From positions 124,001 through 188,000 of the forward strand of contig NZ_JBMPPC010000005.1 of NCBI RefSeq assembly GCF_049340185.1: a stretch of DNA of 64,000 nt. Reading direction: 5' to 3'. The notes under the pieces are model-generated. The model worked only from the letters and a program-made list of their open reading frames with translations, was not told the origin of the DNA and did no database searches. Made by a program: the position numbers and the translations under genes. The DNA comes from Undibacterium sp049340185 (GTDB taxonomy: Bacteria > Pseudomonadota > Gammaproteobacteria > Burkholderiales > Burkholderiaceae_D). Positions 1 to 8,566 of this stretch are shown here, piece by piece (positions within the stretch are counted from its first letter, which is position 1; every line of letters starts with the position of its first letter).

Positions 1-611
1 CAGGGCACATCATGCCATGTGTCGTCTTTGCCCAATACCTGCAAGCCCGCCTGCGTCGCAGCTGGCAATACGGTTAGCAGATTGATGTCGCCATGTGCTG
101 CAGCGCGCACCGCATCCGGTTCTTCATCGCCGCGCAAAGGCGGATAGTGCAATACGCGCAGCAAAGTCAGGTCACTGTCGGTAATCATATCGGACAGTGG
201 CATGGAGTACTTGGCTTTGATGTCGGCTGGCGTGTGATCCTCTACCCATTGCAGCAGTTCGGTCGCGAGCTGATTGCCCTGGTCGTAGTACTGGCGTGCT
301 GCATCGGATACTTCGGCGGGATAACGACCTTCCGGGTAGATATGATAGAACTCTTTCAGATCGCGTTTGGTATTGCCCTTGGCCGTTTCAGAAATTTTCG
401 GCGAAAAATAGCCGTCCATTTTTTCGGCATCGAAGTCGTATTTATTCTTCGCATCCGTCTGGAAGAAGTCATACCATTCCTTGTAAATGGTATTGAGCAG
501 ATCTTGCGACAAAGGGTGATTGGTTAAGACGCCAAAGCCGGTGTTGTGCAGACTTTCGGTGAATTTTTTTGCGGCTTCCGGATCGCGATAATCAACTGGT
601 TGAATATGCAT
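1..611 (-). CDS. 2-oxoglutarate/Fe(II)-dependent oxygenase, isopenicillin N synthase-like (3' end off window)
   Basis: Read on the minus strand from ATG at 611, the frame stays open for 203 residues to the window edge, so the C-terminus is missing. It has the N-terminal fold of plant/fungal-type 2OG oxygenases: a TGFGVLTNHP segment near residues 24-33, then the first half of the iron facial triad, H173-G-D175, followed by INLLTVLP. The distal His and the 2OG-binding Arg would lie beyond position 1. Such enzymes hydroxylate or oxidise small molecules using O2 and 2-oxoglutarate. The start is 12 nt after the nucleoside hydrolase stop, so both are probably on one transcript with the upstream nucleoside ABC transporter. 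The substrate cannot be read from sequence; a nucleobase or nucleoside is my inference from context. Confidence 0.85.
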   Translation of the reverse strand, partial: MHIQPVDYRDPEAAKKFTESLHNTGFGVLTNHPLSQDLLNTIYKEWYDFFQTDAKNKYDFDAEKMDGYFSPKISETAKGNTKRDLKEFYHIYPEGRYPAEVSDAARQYYDQGNQLATELLQWVEDHTPADIKAKYSMPLSDMITDSDLTLLRVLHYPPLRGDEEPDAVRAAAHGDINLLTVLPAATQAGLQVLGKDDTWHDVP

Positions 612-623
612 GACGGCTTCTCC

Positions 624-1616
624 TTAGTTGCTCAGCGCTGGTTGTAGCCAGTTGCCGGACAAGGTTGCATCGATCAATGTAGCGCAGGCATCGGCATCGA
701 CTTTCATGCAGACGCGGGTCTCTGGCTTGCTGATTTCCCAGCCCGGTTGCGGGTAAGGAATCGCGAGTTTTGCCATCATGGTCTGGCCATTGCCTATACC
801 CTCTTTGGCGACACGGACACGGCCGGATTGCGTTTCGAATATCTCTGGCGCGACCAGCCACACAAACGCTAGTACGTCATGACCATAGCAGGCATGACCG
901 AGGTCAGGACGGATGCTTTGGTAGAAGTTTGCATAGAAATTCACCGCATGTGACAGTGTGTCCATCGCGATGTGCTGATGCTGTGCTGCCAGGCGGGCGA
1001 AGAAGCTCGATGGCAATACTACGCGGTGGGTGACGTCCAGACCGACCATGGTCAGATCCCAGCCTGCAGTAAATACCAGATCGGCGGCATCAGGATCATT
1101 CCAGACGTTGGCTTCGGCGACCGGCGATACGTTGCCTGGTTCGTCAACAGCACCAGCCATCAGTACGACTTTTTTCAGCAGCTTAGGTAATTGCGGCTCC
1201 ATCTTCAGTGCCAGACCCAGATTGCCGAGCGGACCTACCGCGACCAGGGTGATTTCACCCGGATGCTGACGTGCCATTTTGACGATGAATTCTGCGGCGC
1301 TTTCGACTTCTGCTTTGCCACCGACGTCGATACGGCTTGGCAGATTTCCCAGACCATCGGCACCATGGATAAAGTCAGGCGGTGTGCCAGCAGCTTTTGC
1401 GAATGGTACGTCCACACCTTGCGCTACCGGAATACTGCGGCCTGCGATGCGGGTCAGATACAAGGCGTTGATCGTTGCCTGCTCTACATACACATTACCG
1501 AAGGTGGTGGTAATACCAATGACGTCGATGTCTTGATGGGCGAGTGCAAAGTACAGCGCCATTGCATCGTCCACACCTGGGTCTGTATCAAAAATGACTT
1601 TGTGTTTTGCTTGCAT
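624..1616 (-). CDS. Nucleoside hydrolase (inosine-uridine preferring family)
   Basis: The 330-residue protein carries the family signature DTDPGVDDA at residues 10-18, which binds Ca2+ and the ribose, and a C-terminal H246-D247 pair as in the catalytic His-Asp of nucleoside hydrolases. These enzymes cleave the N-glycosidic bond of ribonucleosides to a free base and ribose in the cytoplasm. Start ATG at 1616 has a GGAGA ribosome site about 7 nt upstream. It follows the nucleoside-type ABC permeases and precedes the oxygenase on the same strand. The ribose it releases could feed the ribokinase at 6985-7914. Exact base preference is not predictable. Confidence 0.93.
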   Translation of the reverse strand: MQAKHKVIFDTDPGVDDAMALYFALAHQDIDVIGITTTFGNVYVEQATINALYLTRIAGRSIPVAQGVDVPFAKAAGTPPDFIHGADGLGNLPSRIDVGGKAEVESAAEFIVKMARQHPGEITLVAVGPLGNLGLALKMEPQLPKLLKKVVLMAGAVDEPGNVSPVAEANVWNDPDAADLVFTAGWDLTMVGLDVTHRVVLPSSFFARLAAQHQHIAMDTLSHAVNFYANFYQSIRPDLGHACYGHDVLAFVWLVAPEIFETQSGRVRVAKEGIGNGQTMMAKLAIPYPQPGWEISKPETRVCMKVDADACATLIDATLSGNWLQPALSN

Positions 1617-1785
1617 GGATGTTCTCCAAAATTACTCCGGCTGGCCATTAACAGAACCCAGACGCGAAATGACTTGTTGCGGTTGACCCGGTTCAAGGAG
1701 GTCGAAAACATGATCCAACATGGCTGTTCGCTATATGGCCACATAGCTATCTAGCTCTATGGCTGCTGCGATCTCAGCGATGGTT

Positions 1786-1805
1786 CTCTCCCTCAGGCGG
1801 GAGAG
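1786..1805. other. Short GC-rich hairpin between permease and nucleoside hydrolase
   Basis: A perfect 7-bp stem CTCTCCC/GGGAGAG with a 6-nt loop lies 13 nt after the stop of the downstream permease (minus strand). On the minus strand it is not followed by a T-run, so it is more likely an mRNA stabiliser, processing point or partial attenuator than a full terminator. Confidence 0.4.
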
Positions 1806-1818
1806 CGTATTTAATTTT

Positions 1819-2787
1819 TTAACGCGACTTCACAAACGGTACGCCAATTGCTTTTGGTGCGACAGATTTCGCCATCAAACCCGCGAGTACGACGACAGTG
1901 ACGACATACGGAATCATCTGTATCAGGGAGCCGGGGATTTTGCCAATGCCTGGAAATTCGATACCTTCGATCTGTACTTGCAAGGCGGTAAAAAAGCCAA
2001 ACATCAGACAGCCTAATGCTGTTTGTAAAGGCCGCCAGTTGCCGAACACCAGGGCAGTCAGTGCCAGATAGCCATTACCGGCAGACATATCGCGCAGGAA
2101 GAATCCGCTTTGTATGATAGACAGATAAGCGCCCGAAAACGAGCATAAGACACCCGCACATAACATCGCCATGAAACGGGTACGCTCAACATTGATACCT
2201 GCAGCATCTGCCGCGTGCGGGTTTTCGCCAACAGCACGCAGGCGTAAGCCGAAACGGCTGTGATAAACGACCCAGTGCACGACAGGGATTAACGCGAACG
2301 CCAGATAAACAAGAGCGCTGTGACCACCGATCAATTTGCCGTAGAGCCAGCCGATCAGCGGGATATTCTCTACTGCTGCGGTACCCGGTAAAACGATATC
2401 AAACAGGCGCGCCTGTCCCAGATCTGGCGTACGCCCACCTTGCGAAAAAAAGAATTGGGCAAGGACAAAAGTCAGGCCGCTCATGGCAATATTAATCGCA
2501 ATACCGGCGACCAGTTGATTACCTTTTTGTGTGATGCTGACAAAGCCTTGCAGCAAAGCGATTGCGACAGAGATGCCGACTCCTGCCAGTATGCCCAACC
2601 AGGGATTTTGTGTTGTGTAGGCGACCGCAGCAGAGACAAAGGCCGAGGCCAGCATTTTGCCTTCCAGTGCCAGATCGACGACGCCGCTGCGTTCAGCAAA
2701 CAAACCCGCCATCGCGGCGAAAATAAGAACCGGCGCATTGCGGATGGTAGAGACCAGTATGCTGGCGAAATGAAAATCATCAAACAT
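1819..2787 (-). CDS. ABC transporter permease, nucleoside (BMP-associated) type
   Basis: This 322-residue, strongly hydrophobic protein has about eight to nine membrane segments. It resembles the second permease of nucleoside importers partnered with BMP lipoproteins (the NupQ/YufQ type of Bacillus). Typical stretches are LFAERSGVVDLALEGKML near residues 29-46 and GENPHAADAAGINVERTRF near 187-205. It probably forms a heterodimeric channel with the permease encoded just upstream, from which it is separated by 13 nt. It acts in the inner membrane. Confidence 0.92.
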   Translation of the reverse strand: MFDDFHFASILVSTIRNAPVLIFAAMAGLFAERSGVVDLALEGKMLASAFVSAAVAYTTQNPWLGILAGVGISVAIALLQGFVSITQKGNQLVAGIAINIAMSGLTFVLAQFFFSQGGRTPDLGQARLFDIVLPGTAAVENIPLIGWLYGKLIGGHSALVYLAFALIPVVHWVVYHSRFGLRLRAVGENPHAADAAGINVERTRFMAMLCAGVLCSFSGAYLSIIQSGFFLRDMSAGNGYLALTALVFGNWRPLQTALGCLMFGFFTALQVQIEGIEFPGIGKIPGSLIQMIPYVVTVVVLAGLMAKSVAPKAIGVPFVKSR

Positions 2788-2800
2788 TATTAACTCCGCT

Positions 2801-3877
2801 TCAGTTCCGCTTAAGTAGGCGCGCTAACACCGGTGCATACAGGTTTTCCATGGCGCCACAAAACAAGATGATCAGACCCTGGATAAAGATGAAGGTTTCG
2901 GTGGGGATATTCGGTTTTTCCAGCGACAGATCAAAGCCGCCCTGAATCAGCGCGCCGAACAGGATTGATGACAGCAAAATGCCGAGCGGATGCTGACGAC
3001 CCATCAGGGCAATCGCAATGCCGATGAAACCAGCGCCTGCCGGGAAATTCAGGTTCAGATAATGCGTTGACCCCATCAGGGAATTCACGGATGCCAGGCC
3101 AGCGAGAGCACCGGAAATCAACATCGCGATGACAATAGTTTTTGTGATCGAGATACCCGCATAGTGGGCGGCATGCTGGTTCAGACCCGTGGCGCGTAAC
3201 TGATAGCCCCAGGCAGAGCGCCACACCGCGATGCCATAGATGACCAGCGCGACCAGCGCCAGGACGAAACTGATGTTCAGCGGTGTTTCGCCAAGTACGG
3301 GCAATATTGCATTCAATTTCGGTAACCAGGCAGCTTCTGCAAACACACGGCTGGCGGGGTTTTGCTGACCGGTTGGAATTAGATAAGTGACGATCACAAA
3401 ATTCATCAGGCTGGCCGCGATGAAGTTAAACATGATGGTCGTCACCACGATATGACTGCCGCGTCTGGCTTGCAGATAGCCGGGCAAATACGCCCAGGTC
3501 GCGCCAAACACCGCGCTGCCGATGATTGCCAGAGGAATCAGCAACCATCCCGGCAGACTCGCGTCGAGCGCCAGCAACACCAGCGTTAAGCCAAGGCCGC
3601 CGACATACATCTGGCCTTCACTGCCGATATTGAACAAACCCGCTTGCATTGCGATGGAGACGGACAAGCCGGTAAAAATGAATGTCGATGCATAAAACAA
3701 GGTATAACCCAAACCCTCAGGATTGAGTACCGCCGCGTTAAGCAGAATACCCAGCGATTCAACCGGACTTTCTCCCAGAAGGTAGATAACCAGTGCAGCC
3801 ACTAGCAATGCGGAGAGCAAGTTCAGAAGCGGTAGGGCGATCGCTGTAGCCCAGCGTGGCAATTCGTTATTATTCAT
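2801..3877 (-). CDS. ABC transporter permease, nucleoside (BMP-associated) type
   Basis: A 358-residue membrane protein of the first-permease class in nucleoside/BMP importers (NupP/YufP type). The N-terminal segment crosses the membrane near residues 13-34, and the family-like stretch GLFNIGSEGQMYVGG is near residues 80-94. Its start lies 2 nt after the stop of the ATPase gene and its stop 13 nt before the second permease, a translationally tight three-gene set. Confidence 0.92.
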   Translation of the reverse strand: MNNNELPRWATAIALPLLNLLSALLVAALVIYLLGESPVESLGILLNAAVLNPEGLGYTLFYASTFIFTGLSVSIAMQAGLFNIGSEGQMYVGGLGLTLVLLALDASLPGWLLIPLAIIGSAVFGATWAYLPGYLQARRGSHIVVTTIMFNFIAASLMNFVIVTYLIPTGQQNPASRVFAEAAWLPKLNAILPVLGETPLNISFVLALVALVIYGIAVWRSAWGYQLRATGLNQHAAHYAGISITKTIVIAMLISGALAGLASVNSLMGSTHYLNLNFPAGAGFIGIAIALMGRQHPLGILLSSILFGALIQGGFDLSLEKPNIPTETFIFIQGLIILFCGAMENLYAPVLARLLKRN

Positions 3878-3879
3878 GG

Positions 3880-5457
3880 CTATGCATTGCTCTGTGATGT
3901 CGGACGCGCCGTGTCGGTTGAGTGCGCCGGCTGAGTAGCGGAGCCGCCCATCAGCAGGCCGATACGTGTTGCGTCGAATTCTTCTGCCATCAGTTCACCC
4001 GTGATGCAGCCGTCGGACATGACCAGAATCCGGTCGGCCAGCGCACGGACCTCTTCGAGTTCGACCGAGACCAGCAAAATTGCGACGCCTGCATCGCGCA
4101 TTGCCAGGATTTGTGCATGGATATTTTCGATGGTGCCGATATCTACGCCACGGGTCGGCTGTCCGATCAGCATTAATTTAGGTGCTGCAGCGATTTCGCG
4201 GGCAATGACAACTTTTTGCTGGTTACCGCCTGAGAGCAAGGCGATACGCAGGGCAGGATCGGCCGGGCGTACATCAAATTTTTTCAAGAGATCCGTACAG
4301 CGCGCCAACGTGCCTTTGAGATCCAGCAAGCCGAACCGTTTTTTGACCTGTGTCTGATAGCCGAGAAAGCTATTCATCATCACCGAAAAATTCTTCACAA
4401 CCGCATCACGCAAGCGGTCTTCCGGCACATGCGCGATCCCGAGCTGGCGGAACGTTGCTGGCAGTCCGTCGGCGTCTTTGCGTCTGGCGATTGGTAATGT
4501 CTTGCCTTGCATGAGCATTTCACCGCTGCTTGGCAAACGCATGCCGGACAGGATCTCCAGCAATTCGCTTTGGCCGTTACCTGAGACGCCGGCAATGGCG
4601 ACAATTTCACCTGCACGTAGGGTGAAATTAATATTTTTCAGTAGTTCGACAGATTGTTTACTACGCAAATTCAGATGCTTCACTTCCAGCACTGGCTGAC
4701 CCGGCGCATAAGGCCCACGCGGCAATTGTGTCTGGATCGGGCGACCTACCATCAGGTTGGCGAGTTCTTCTTTATTCGTCGTTGCCGTTGCAACGGAGCC
4801 GACCACAGTACCGGCGCGCATCACGGTTACCTGATCGGTGATGTCGAGAATTTCTTGCAGCTTGTGCGTGATCAGGACGATGGTTTTACCCTGCTCTTTA
4901 AACATACGCAATACGGCAAACAGCGAGGCAGTTTCTTGCACGGTCAGAACCGCAGTCGGTTCATCGAGGATCAGGATATTCGCACTGCGATAGATCTGTT
5001 TGAGAATTTCAACCCGTTGCTGCAAGCCGACGGAAAGATCCTGAATTTTGCTGAGAGGATCAACATCCAGTGCATAGCGCTGGCAAATTTCACGTAACTT
5101 TTTCTCTACCTCGGTGCGATGGGCAGCGAGGCGGAAGCCACCCTCGGAGCCGAGCATCACGTTATCGAGTACCGTCATGTTTTCTACCAGCATAAAGTGC
5201 TGATGCACCATGCCGATACCGAGCTTGATGGCTTCCTGACTGTTGCGGATGTGCTGAGCCTGACCGTTGATCAGTAGCTTGCCGCTGTCGGCGCGATAAT
5301 AGCCGTACAGGATACTCATCAGTGTCGATTTGCCTGCGCCGTTTTCGCCTATAACGCCATGAATACTGCCTGGCGCGATAGAAAAACTCACATCACGATT
5401 GGCATGCACTGCGCCAAAGCGTTTCGATATTTGCTGGAATTCTACGGCTGCTTGCAT
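3880..5457 (-). CDS. ABC transporter ATP-binding protein, two ATPase domains, nucleoside import
   Basis: The 525-residue protein has two fused ABC domains, as in sugar and nucleoside importers (NupO/RbsA type). Domain 1 has a canonical Walker A (GENGAGKSTLM, about 37-47) and Walker B (LILDEPTAV). Domain 2 has a degenerate Walker A (VSGNGQSELLEI) and QPTRGVD where EPTRGVD would be expected, so site 2 probably hydrolyses ATP poorly, as is common in this class. It powers the two permeases encoded immediately downstream. The 305-nt gap to the upstream binding-protein gene holds an inverted-repeat element. Confidence 0.93.
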   Translation of the reverse strand: MQAAVEFQQISKRFGAVHANRDVSFSIAPGSIHGVIGENGAGKSTLMSILYGYYRADSGKLLINGQAQHIRNSQEAIKLGIGMVHQHFMLVENMTVLDNVMLGSEGGFRLAAHRTEVEKKLREICQRYALDVDPLSKIQDLSVGLQQRVEILKQIYRSANILILDEPTAVLTVQETASLFAVLRMFKEQGKTIVLITHKLQEILDITDQVTVMRAGTVVGSVATATTNKEELANLMVGRPIQTQLPRGPYAPGQPVLEVKHLNLRSKQSVELLKNINFTLRAGEIVAIAGVSGNGQSELLEILSGMRLPSSGEMLMQGKTLPIARRKDADGLPATFRQLGIAHVPEDRLRDAVVKNFSVMMNSFLGYQTQVKKRFGLLDLKGTLARCTDLLKKFDVRPADPALRIALLSGGNQQKVVIAREIAAAPKLMLIGQPTRGVDIGTIENIHAQILAMRDAGVAILLVSVELEEVRALADRILVMSDGCITGELMAEEFDATRIGLLMGGSATQPAHSTDTARPTSQSNA

Positions 5458-5593
5458 ACAGGGATGGTAAAAAATGAGCTGAATGAGGATGGCTATGGTT
5501 ATGGCAACAGAGGACTGACGATCACCGGCAATTTATTCTGCCCATCATCTTTGCAGATATGGGCAGCGGTCTTACATCAATCTCTCTTTATCT

Positions 5594-5692
5594 TAGGACT
5601 TATGCAAAACCGCCCCAGCGTCGTTGTTGCCGCCGTGCCATAGCACTGTCTTCGTCGGCACGCCTAGCTGGAACAGTTTTGCCTAAGCCCTA
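5594..5692. repeat. Short MITE-like inverted-repeat element
   Basis: The ends TAGGACTTATGCAAAAC (from 5594) and GTTTTGCCTAAGCCCTA (to 5692) are imperfect inverted repeats, 15 of 17 positions matching. They enclose about 65 bp that itself has a GCCGTGCC/GGCACGCC partial stem. The termini begin and end in TA, which would suit a TA target site. The same terminal motif (GGACTTACGCAAAA) bounds the element at 8249-8496. No transposase is encoded. It fills most of the 305-nt gene-free stretch 5458-5762, between the ATPase and the binding-protein gene. Confidence 0.6.
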
Positions 5693-5739
5693 TATCTATT
5701 TGCTGGTTCGCTGGCCAATTAATCTGACATGAATCCAGC

Positions 5740-5772
5740 ATCAAATCGGTATCAAGTCGGTATCAAACCGGG
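5740..5772. repeat. Degenerate 11-bp tandem repeat, three units, overlapping a stop codon
   Basis: Three consecutive 11-bp units, ATCAAATCGGT, ATCAAGTCGGT and ATCAAACCGGG, run without gaps. The last unit contains the stop codon and last codons of the BMP-protein gene (minus strand). This belongs to a class of short tandem duplications found at several gene borders in the window. Confidence 0.75.
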
Positions 5773-6764
5773 CACTTACTGCCTTCACGGAAATCGATCA
5801 CTTTGACTTTGCCGCTGATGATATCTTGCTTGGCGGCGTTCACACGTTTTTCGATTTCTGGCGTAATCAGGTTGCGGTTGTCTTTATCTAACGCCCAGTC
5901 TACGCCGCCTTCTTTCAAGCCTTTGCTGATGACGCCAGCTTTCCAGTTACCATTTTTGATTTGCATGAAGCTGTCATAGATGGCCTGGTCAACGCGTTTC
6001 ACCATCGAGGTGAGCATGGTGCCCGGATAGAGATAATTTTGATTGGAGTCCACGCCGATTGCCAGCTTGCCTTTTTCTTTTGCAGTTTGCAGTGTACCCA
6101 TGCCGCTGCCACCCGCTGCCGCAAAGACGACATCGACGCCACGTTCAAACTGGGCACGCGCCAGCTCACCACCTTTAGCCGGATCGTTCCAGGCAGACGT
6201 CGTGGTGCCGACCATATTGGTTGTGACATCGACTTTAGCGTCAATGGCTTTGGCGCCTTGCGCGTAGCCGCAAGAGAAGGTGCGGATCAGCGGGATGTCC
6301 ATGCCGCCGACGAAACCGATTTTTTTGGATTTGCTCGCCATTGCTGCGGCTACACCAACCAGATAAGAGCCCTCTTGTTCCTTGAACAGGACGGAGCTGA
6401 CGTTATCACCTGTGGCGACGCCATCGATCAGGACGAATCTGGTTTTTGGAAATTCTTTGGCAATATTCTGAACTGCCTGACTCTGAGCAAAACCGATCGC
6501 GGCGATCAGGTCGACGTTCTTGCGTGCCAGATTGCGAAGCACCTGTTCGGTCTGGGTGTCGCTGGCAACCTGGACTTCGAGATACGAGATTTTAGTTTCT
6601 TTTTTGAAGCGTTCTGCGCCCTCGGAGGCCGACTGATTGAAGGATTTGTCGAACTTGCCGCCTGCATCGTAAATCACCGCCAGCTTAGGGTCCGCGGCGT
6701 ATACATTCGCGGCGAACAGGCTCGATACAGCGGTCATGGTCAGGCAAAGATGCTTCAGTTTCAT
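5763..6764 (-). CDS. BMP-family ABC transporter substrate-binding protein (nucleoside)
   Basis: This 333-residue protein has a cleavable-looking signal peptide (residues 1-23, ending VYA). A Med/BMP domain follows, with VIYDAGGKFDKSFNQSASEG near residues 31-50. There is no lipobox Cys, so it is probably a soluble periplasmic protein rather than a lipoprotein. BMP-type proteins bind purine and pyrimidine nucleosides for import. An AGGA ribosome site precedes ATG at 6764. It is the first gene of the minus-strand transport operon and should deliver ligand to the permeases encoded at 1819-3877. Confidence 0.93.
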   Translation of the reverse strand: MKLKHLCLTMTAVSSLFAANVYAADPKLAVIYDAGGKFDKSFNQSASEGAERFKKETKISYLEVQVASDTQTEQVLRNLARKNVDLIAAIGFAQSQAVQNIAKEFPKTRFVLIDGVATGDNVSSVLFKEQEGSYLVGVAAAMASKSKKIGFVGGMDIPLIRTFSCGYAQGAKAIDAKVDVTTNMVGTTTSAWNDPAKGGELARAQFERGVDVVFAAAGGSGMGTLQTAKEKGKLAIGVDSNQNYLYPGTMLTSMVKRVDQAIYDSFMQIKNGNWKAGVISKGLKEGGVDWALDKDNRNLITPEIEKRVNAAKQDIISGKVKVIDFREGSKCPV

Positions 6765-6984
6765 CGGTATATCCTCGTCGGTCGTATTCGTTGGAGATGA
6801 CTGCTTGGCCAGGCAGGTTCAAATCAGTTCAAGCGTATTTTTACCAGCGGCTAGCAAGCCTAACATGGTCTTTCTATTCCAGTCAGGCAGCGCCGATTTT
6901 ATTTCAAAATTTGTTGCCGTGATGCTGAGCTGACTGGTCTAATGTCAGCATCCGGTTAAGCTACTTTTGCGAAATTAGTGTTAG

Positions 6985-7914
6985 CTAAGCCGCTTGGCGG
7001 CGTTGCATAAATTCCAGTACATCTTGACGATGCGGGATGGAGGTTTGTGCACCAAGTTTGGTCACCGTCAGTGCTGCCGTATATTGCGCCTCGCCGCTGG
7101 CATCGAGCACACTCAATCCATTAGCTAGACCAACCGCGAATGCGCCAACAAAGGTATCGCCCGCTGCTGTCGTATCGACGACGTCAACTTTGATCGCGGC
7201 GATAAACTGGCTACCTGTTTTATCTGTAATGATGACGCCGTGCTCACCCATGGTCAGCAGGACAGTGCCTACACCACGCTTTAGCAGTGCCTGCGAAGCT
7301 GATTTGGCAGTGTTTTGGTCGGTCACCGTGATGTGGCTGAGCTGAGATGCTTCTGTTTCATTCACCACCAGATAGTCAACCAGTTGCAAAATGTCGTCAC
7401 ATAAGTCTTGTGCGGGAGCCGGATTCAGGATAACGCCGACTTGATGCTGATGGGCGATCTGAATCGCACGTTCTACGCTGGCCAGAGGCGTTTCGAGCTG
7501 GCAGAGCAAGAGCTTTGCCGCACTGATCGCGGTGCTGGCGCTCTCTACCTGGGCCACGCTGACGCGCGCATTGGCGCCGGCTGCCAGCACGATACTGTTG
7601 TTGCCGCTATCCTCGACCAGAATGCCTGCGACGCCGGTAGCGACGCCATTGATCGTTGCCAGATGGCTGAGTTCTATGCCTTCTTTTGCCAGACAGGCTT
7701 GAGAAAATTCACCAAAACCATCATTGCCTACTGCGCCGATAAAGCTGACTTCCGCCCCCTGACGTGCTGCCGCTACCGCTTGATTTGCACCTTTACCACC
7801 GGGGATTTGACAGAATTCATGACCGTGCATGGTTTCGCCGACGGCGGGCATGCGAGGGGTGCGAAACACCAGGTCCATATTGACGCTACCAACAACGGCG
7901 ATGCGTGGCTTCAT
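6985..7914 (-). CDS. rbsK: Ribokinase
   Basis: A 309-residue PfkB-family kinase. The N-terminal substrate region is GSVNMDLVFRTPRMPAVGET, the first PfkB signature GGKGANQAVAAARQG lies near 38-52, and the catalytic motif DTTAAGDTF near 247-255 matches classic ribokinases including the catalytic Asp. It would convert ribose from the nucleoside hydrolase to ribose 5-phosphate. No ribose transporter (rbsABC/D) is adjacent, supporting a role in nucleoside-derived ribose use. A LacI-type palindrome and a promoter-like sequence sit just upstream. Confidence 0.93.
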   Translation of the reverse strand: MKPRIAVVGSVNMDLVFRTPRMPAVGETMHGHEFCQIPGGKGANQAVAAARQGAEVSFIGAVGNDGFGEFSQACLAKEGIELSHLATINGVATGVAGILVEDSGNNSIVLAAGANARVSVAQVESASTAISAAKLLLCQLETPLASVERAIQIAHQHQVGVILNPAPAQDLCDDILQLVDYLVVNETEASQLSHITVTDQNTAKSASQALLKRGVGTVLLTMGEHGVIITDKTGSQFIAAIKVDVVDTTAAGDTFVGAFAVGLANGLSVLDASGEAQYTAALTVTKLGAQTSIPHRQDVLEFMQRRQAA

Positions 7915-7943
7915 TTGACGATCTCTTGGCTAAAAAAATGATC

Positions 7944-7959
7944 GCGCAATCGTTTGCGC
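7944..7959. promoter_or_regulatory. Candidate LacI/PurR-family operator in front of rbsK
   Basis: A 16-bp palindrome has perfect 6-bp arms GCGCAA/TTGCGC around a centre TCGT. The core GCAATCGTTTGC differs by one base from the PurR-like core GCAAACGTTTGC and has the central CG typical of LacI-family operators. It lies 30 nt upstream of the rbsK start, just downstream of the candidate promoter, where a repressor would block transcription. No LacI-family gene is in the window, so the regulator is unknown. Confidence 0.5.
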
Positions 7960-7971
7960 AATCGATTTCCT

Positions 7972-8001
7972 ATTTAACTATGGTGGGCTTATGCAAGTCA
8001 A
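7972..8001 (-). promoter_or_regulatory. Candidate sigma-70 promoter of rbsK
   Basis: On the minus strand, TTGACT (7996-8001; 5 of 6 to the -35 consensus) is followed after 18 nt by TTAAAT (7972-7977; 4 of 6 to the -10). The operator-like palindrome begins 12 nt further downstream. The remaining non-coding DNA to 8248 is AT-rich and shows nothing else I can name. Confidence 0.4.
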
Positions 8002-8248
8002 GAACTAATCTGCAAAGCGTTGAAATTTTGCTTCAAATTCAAAATGTTGCAAATTTTGGACGGGATAGTTAGCCATGTCAAATCATCATGTAATAAATGC
8101 TCTGCCAGCGTGGCATCCGGTTGCAAATGGTGAGGGAATTAATGACCATGTGACGACGAGTTGGACGAAGAGTTTGACGAAAAAAAGACATTTGTTTAAT
8201 ATTGTAGACAAATGTTTGTTTTATTCCGCTGTTTTATCTTATTTTTAT

Positions 8249-8496
8249 AGAACTTACGCAAAAACCAAGACCTCTTACCACGGAGACACAGTGGCACGGC
8301 GATACGGGGAAAAGACAGAAGTAAGCGATTCTATGGAATATCGGTTGAAGTTTTTTTAGAAACTCTTTTAGGAGCTCCCCCAAACGAATCCGCAAGCGGG
8401 GTGCGCCTGTTGGCACGAAAACCTTTTGGAAGCCGCATCCAGCCTGCGGATTCAATGTGCTTGGTGGTGATTAGATTGTCGTTTTGCGTAAGTCCT
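8249..8496. repeat. MITE-like element, about 248 bp, upstream of psuK
   Basis: The ends AGAACTTACGCAAAA (8249-8263) and TTTTGCGTAAGTCCT (8482-8496) are inverted repeats with 14 of 15 matching positions. The left interior reads ACCAAGACCTCTTACCAC then GGAGACACAG, and this block recurs inverted in the element at 26064-26305. No transposase is encoded. It occupies most of the 652-nt gene-free stretch 7915-8566 and ends 70 nt before the psuK start, so it may influence psuK expression. Confidence 0.65.
8386..8453. repeat. Hairpin module inside the MITE-like element
   Basis: A 68-bp imperfect palindrome starts GAATCCGCA and ends TGCGGATTC, with inner arms near GGTGCGCCT and AAGCCGCATCC. A clearly related 68-bp module lies at 26096-26163. 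It resembles a REP-type stem-loop carried within the larger element. Confidence 0.6.
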
Positions 8497-8566
8497 CTTT
8501 ACTTCACCGTTTTCACGGTTGTATTTTTTTGCATCATTGTATTAATGCCTTACTTTTGGACGCCTT

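Noticed and set aside
5961..6800. A 279-residue open frame on the plus strand opposite the BMP-protein gene
   Set aside because: It is a complement shadow of a strongly supported gene, with His/Cys/Arg-rich composition and no recognisable domain.
8075..8359. A 94-residue open frame upstream of psuK
   Set aside because: Its second half is the MITE-like element and it has no recognisable domain, so it is most likely non-coding.
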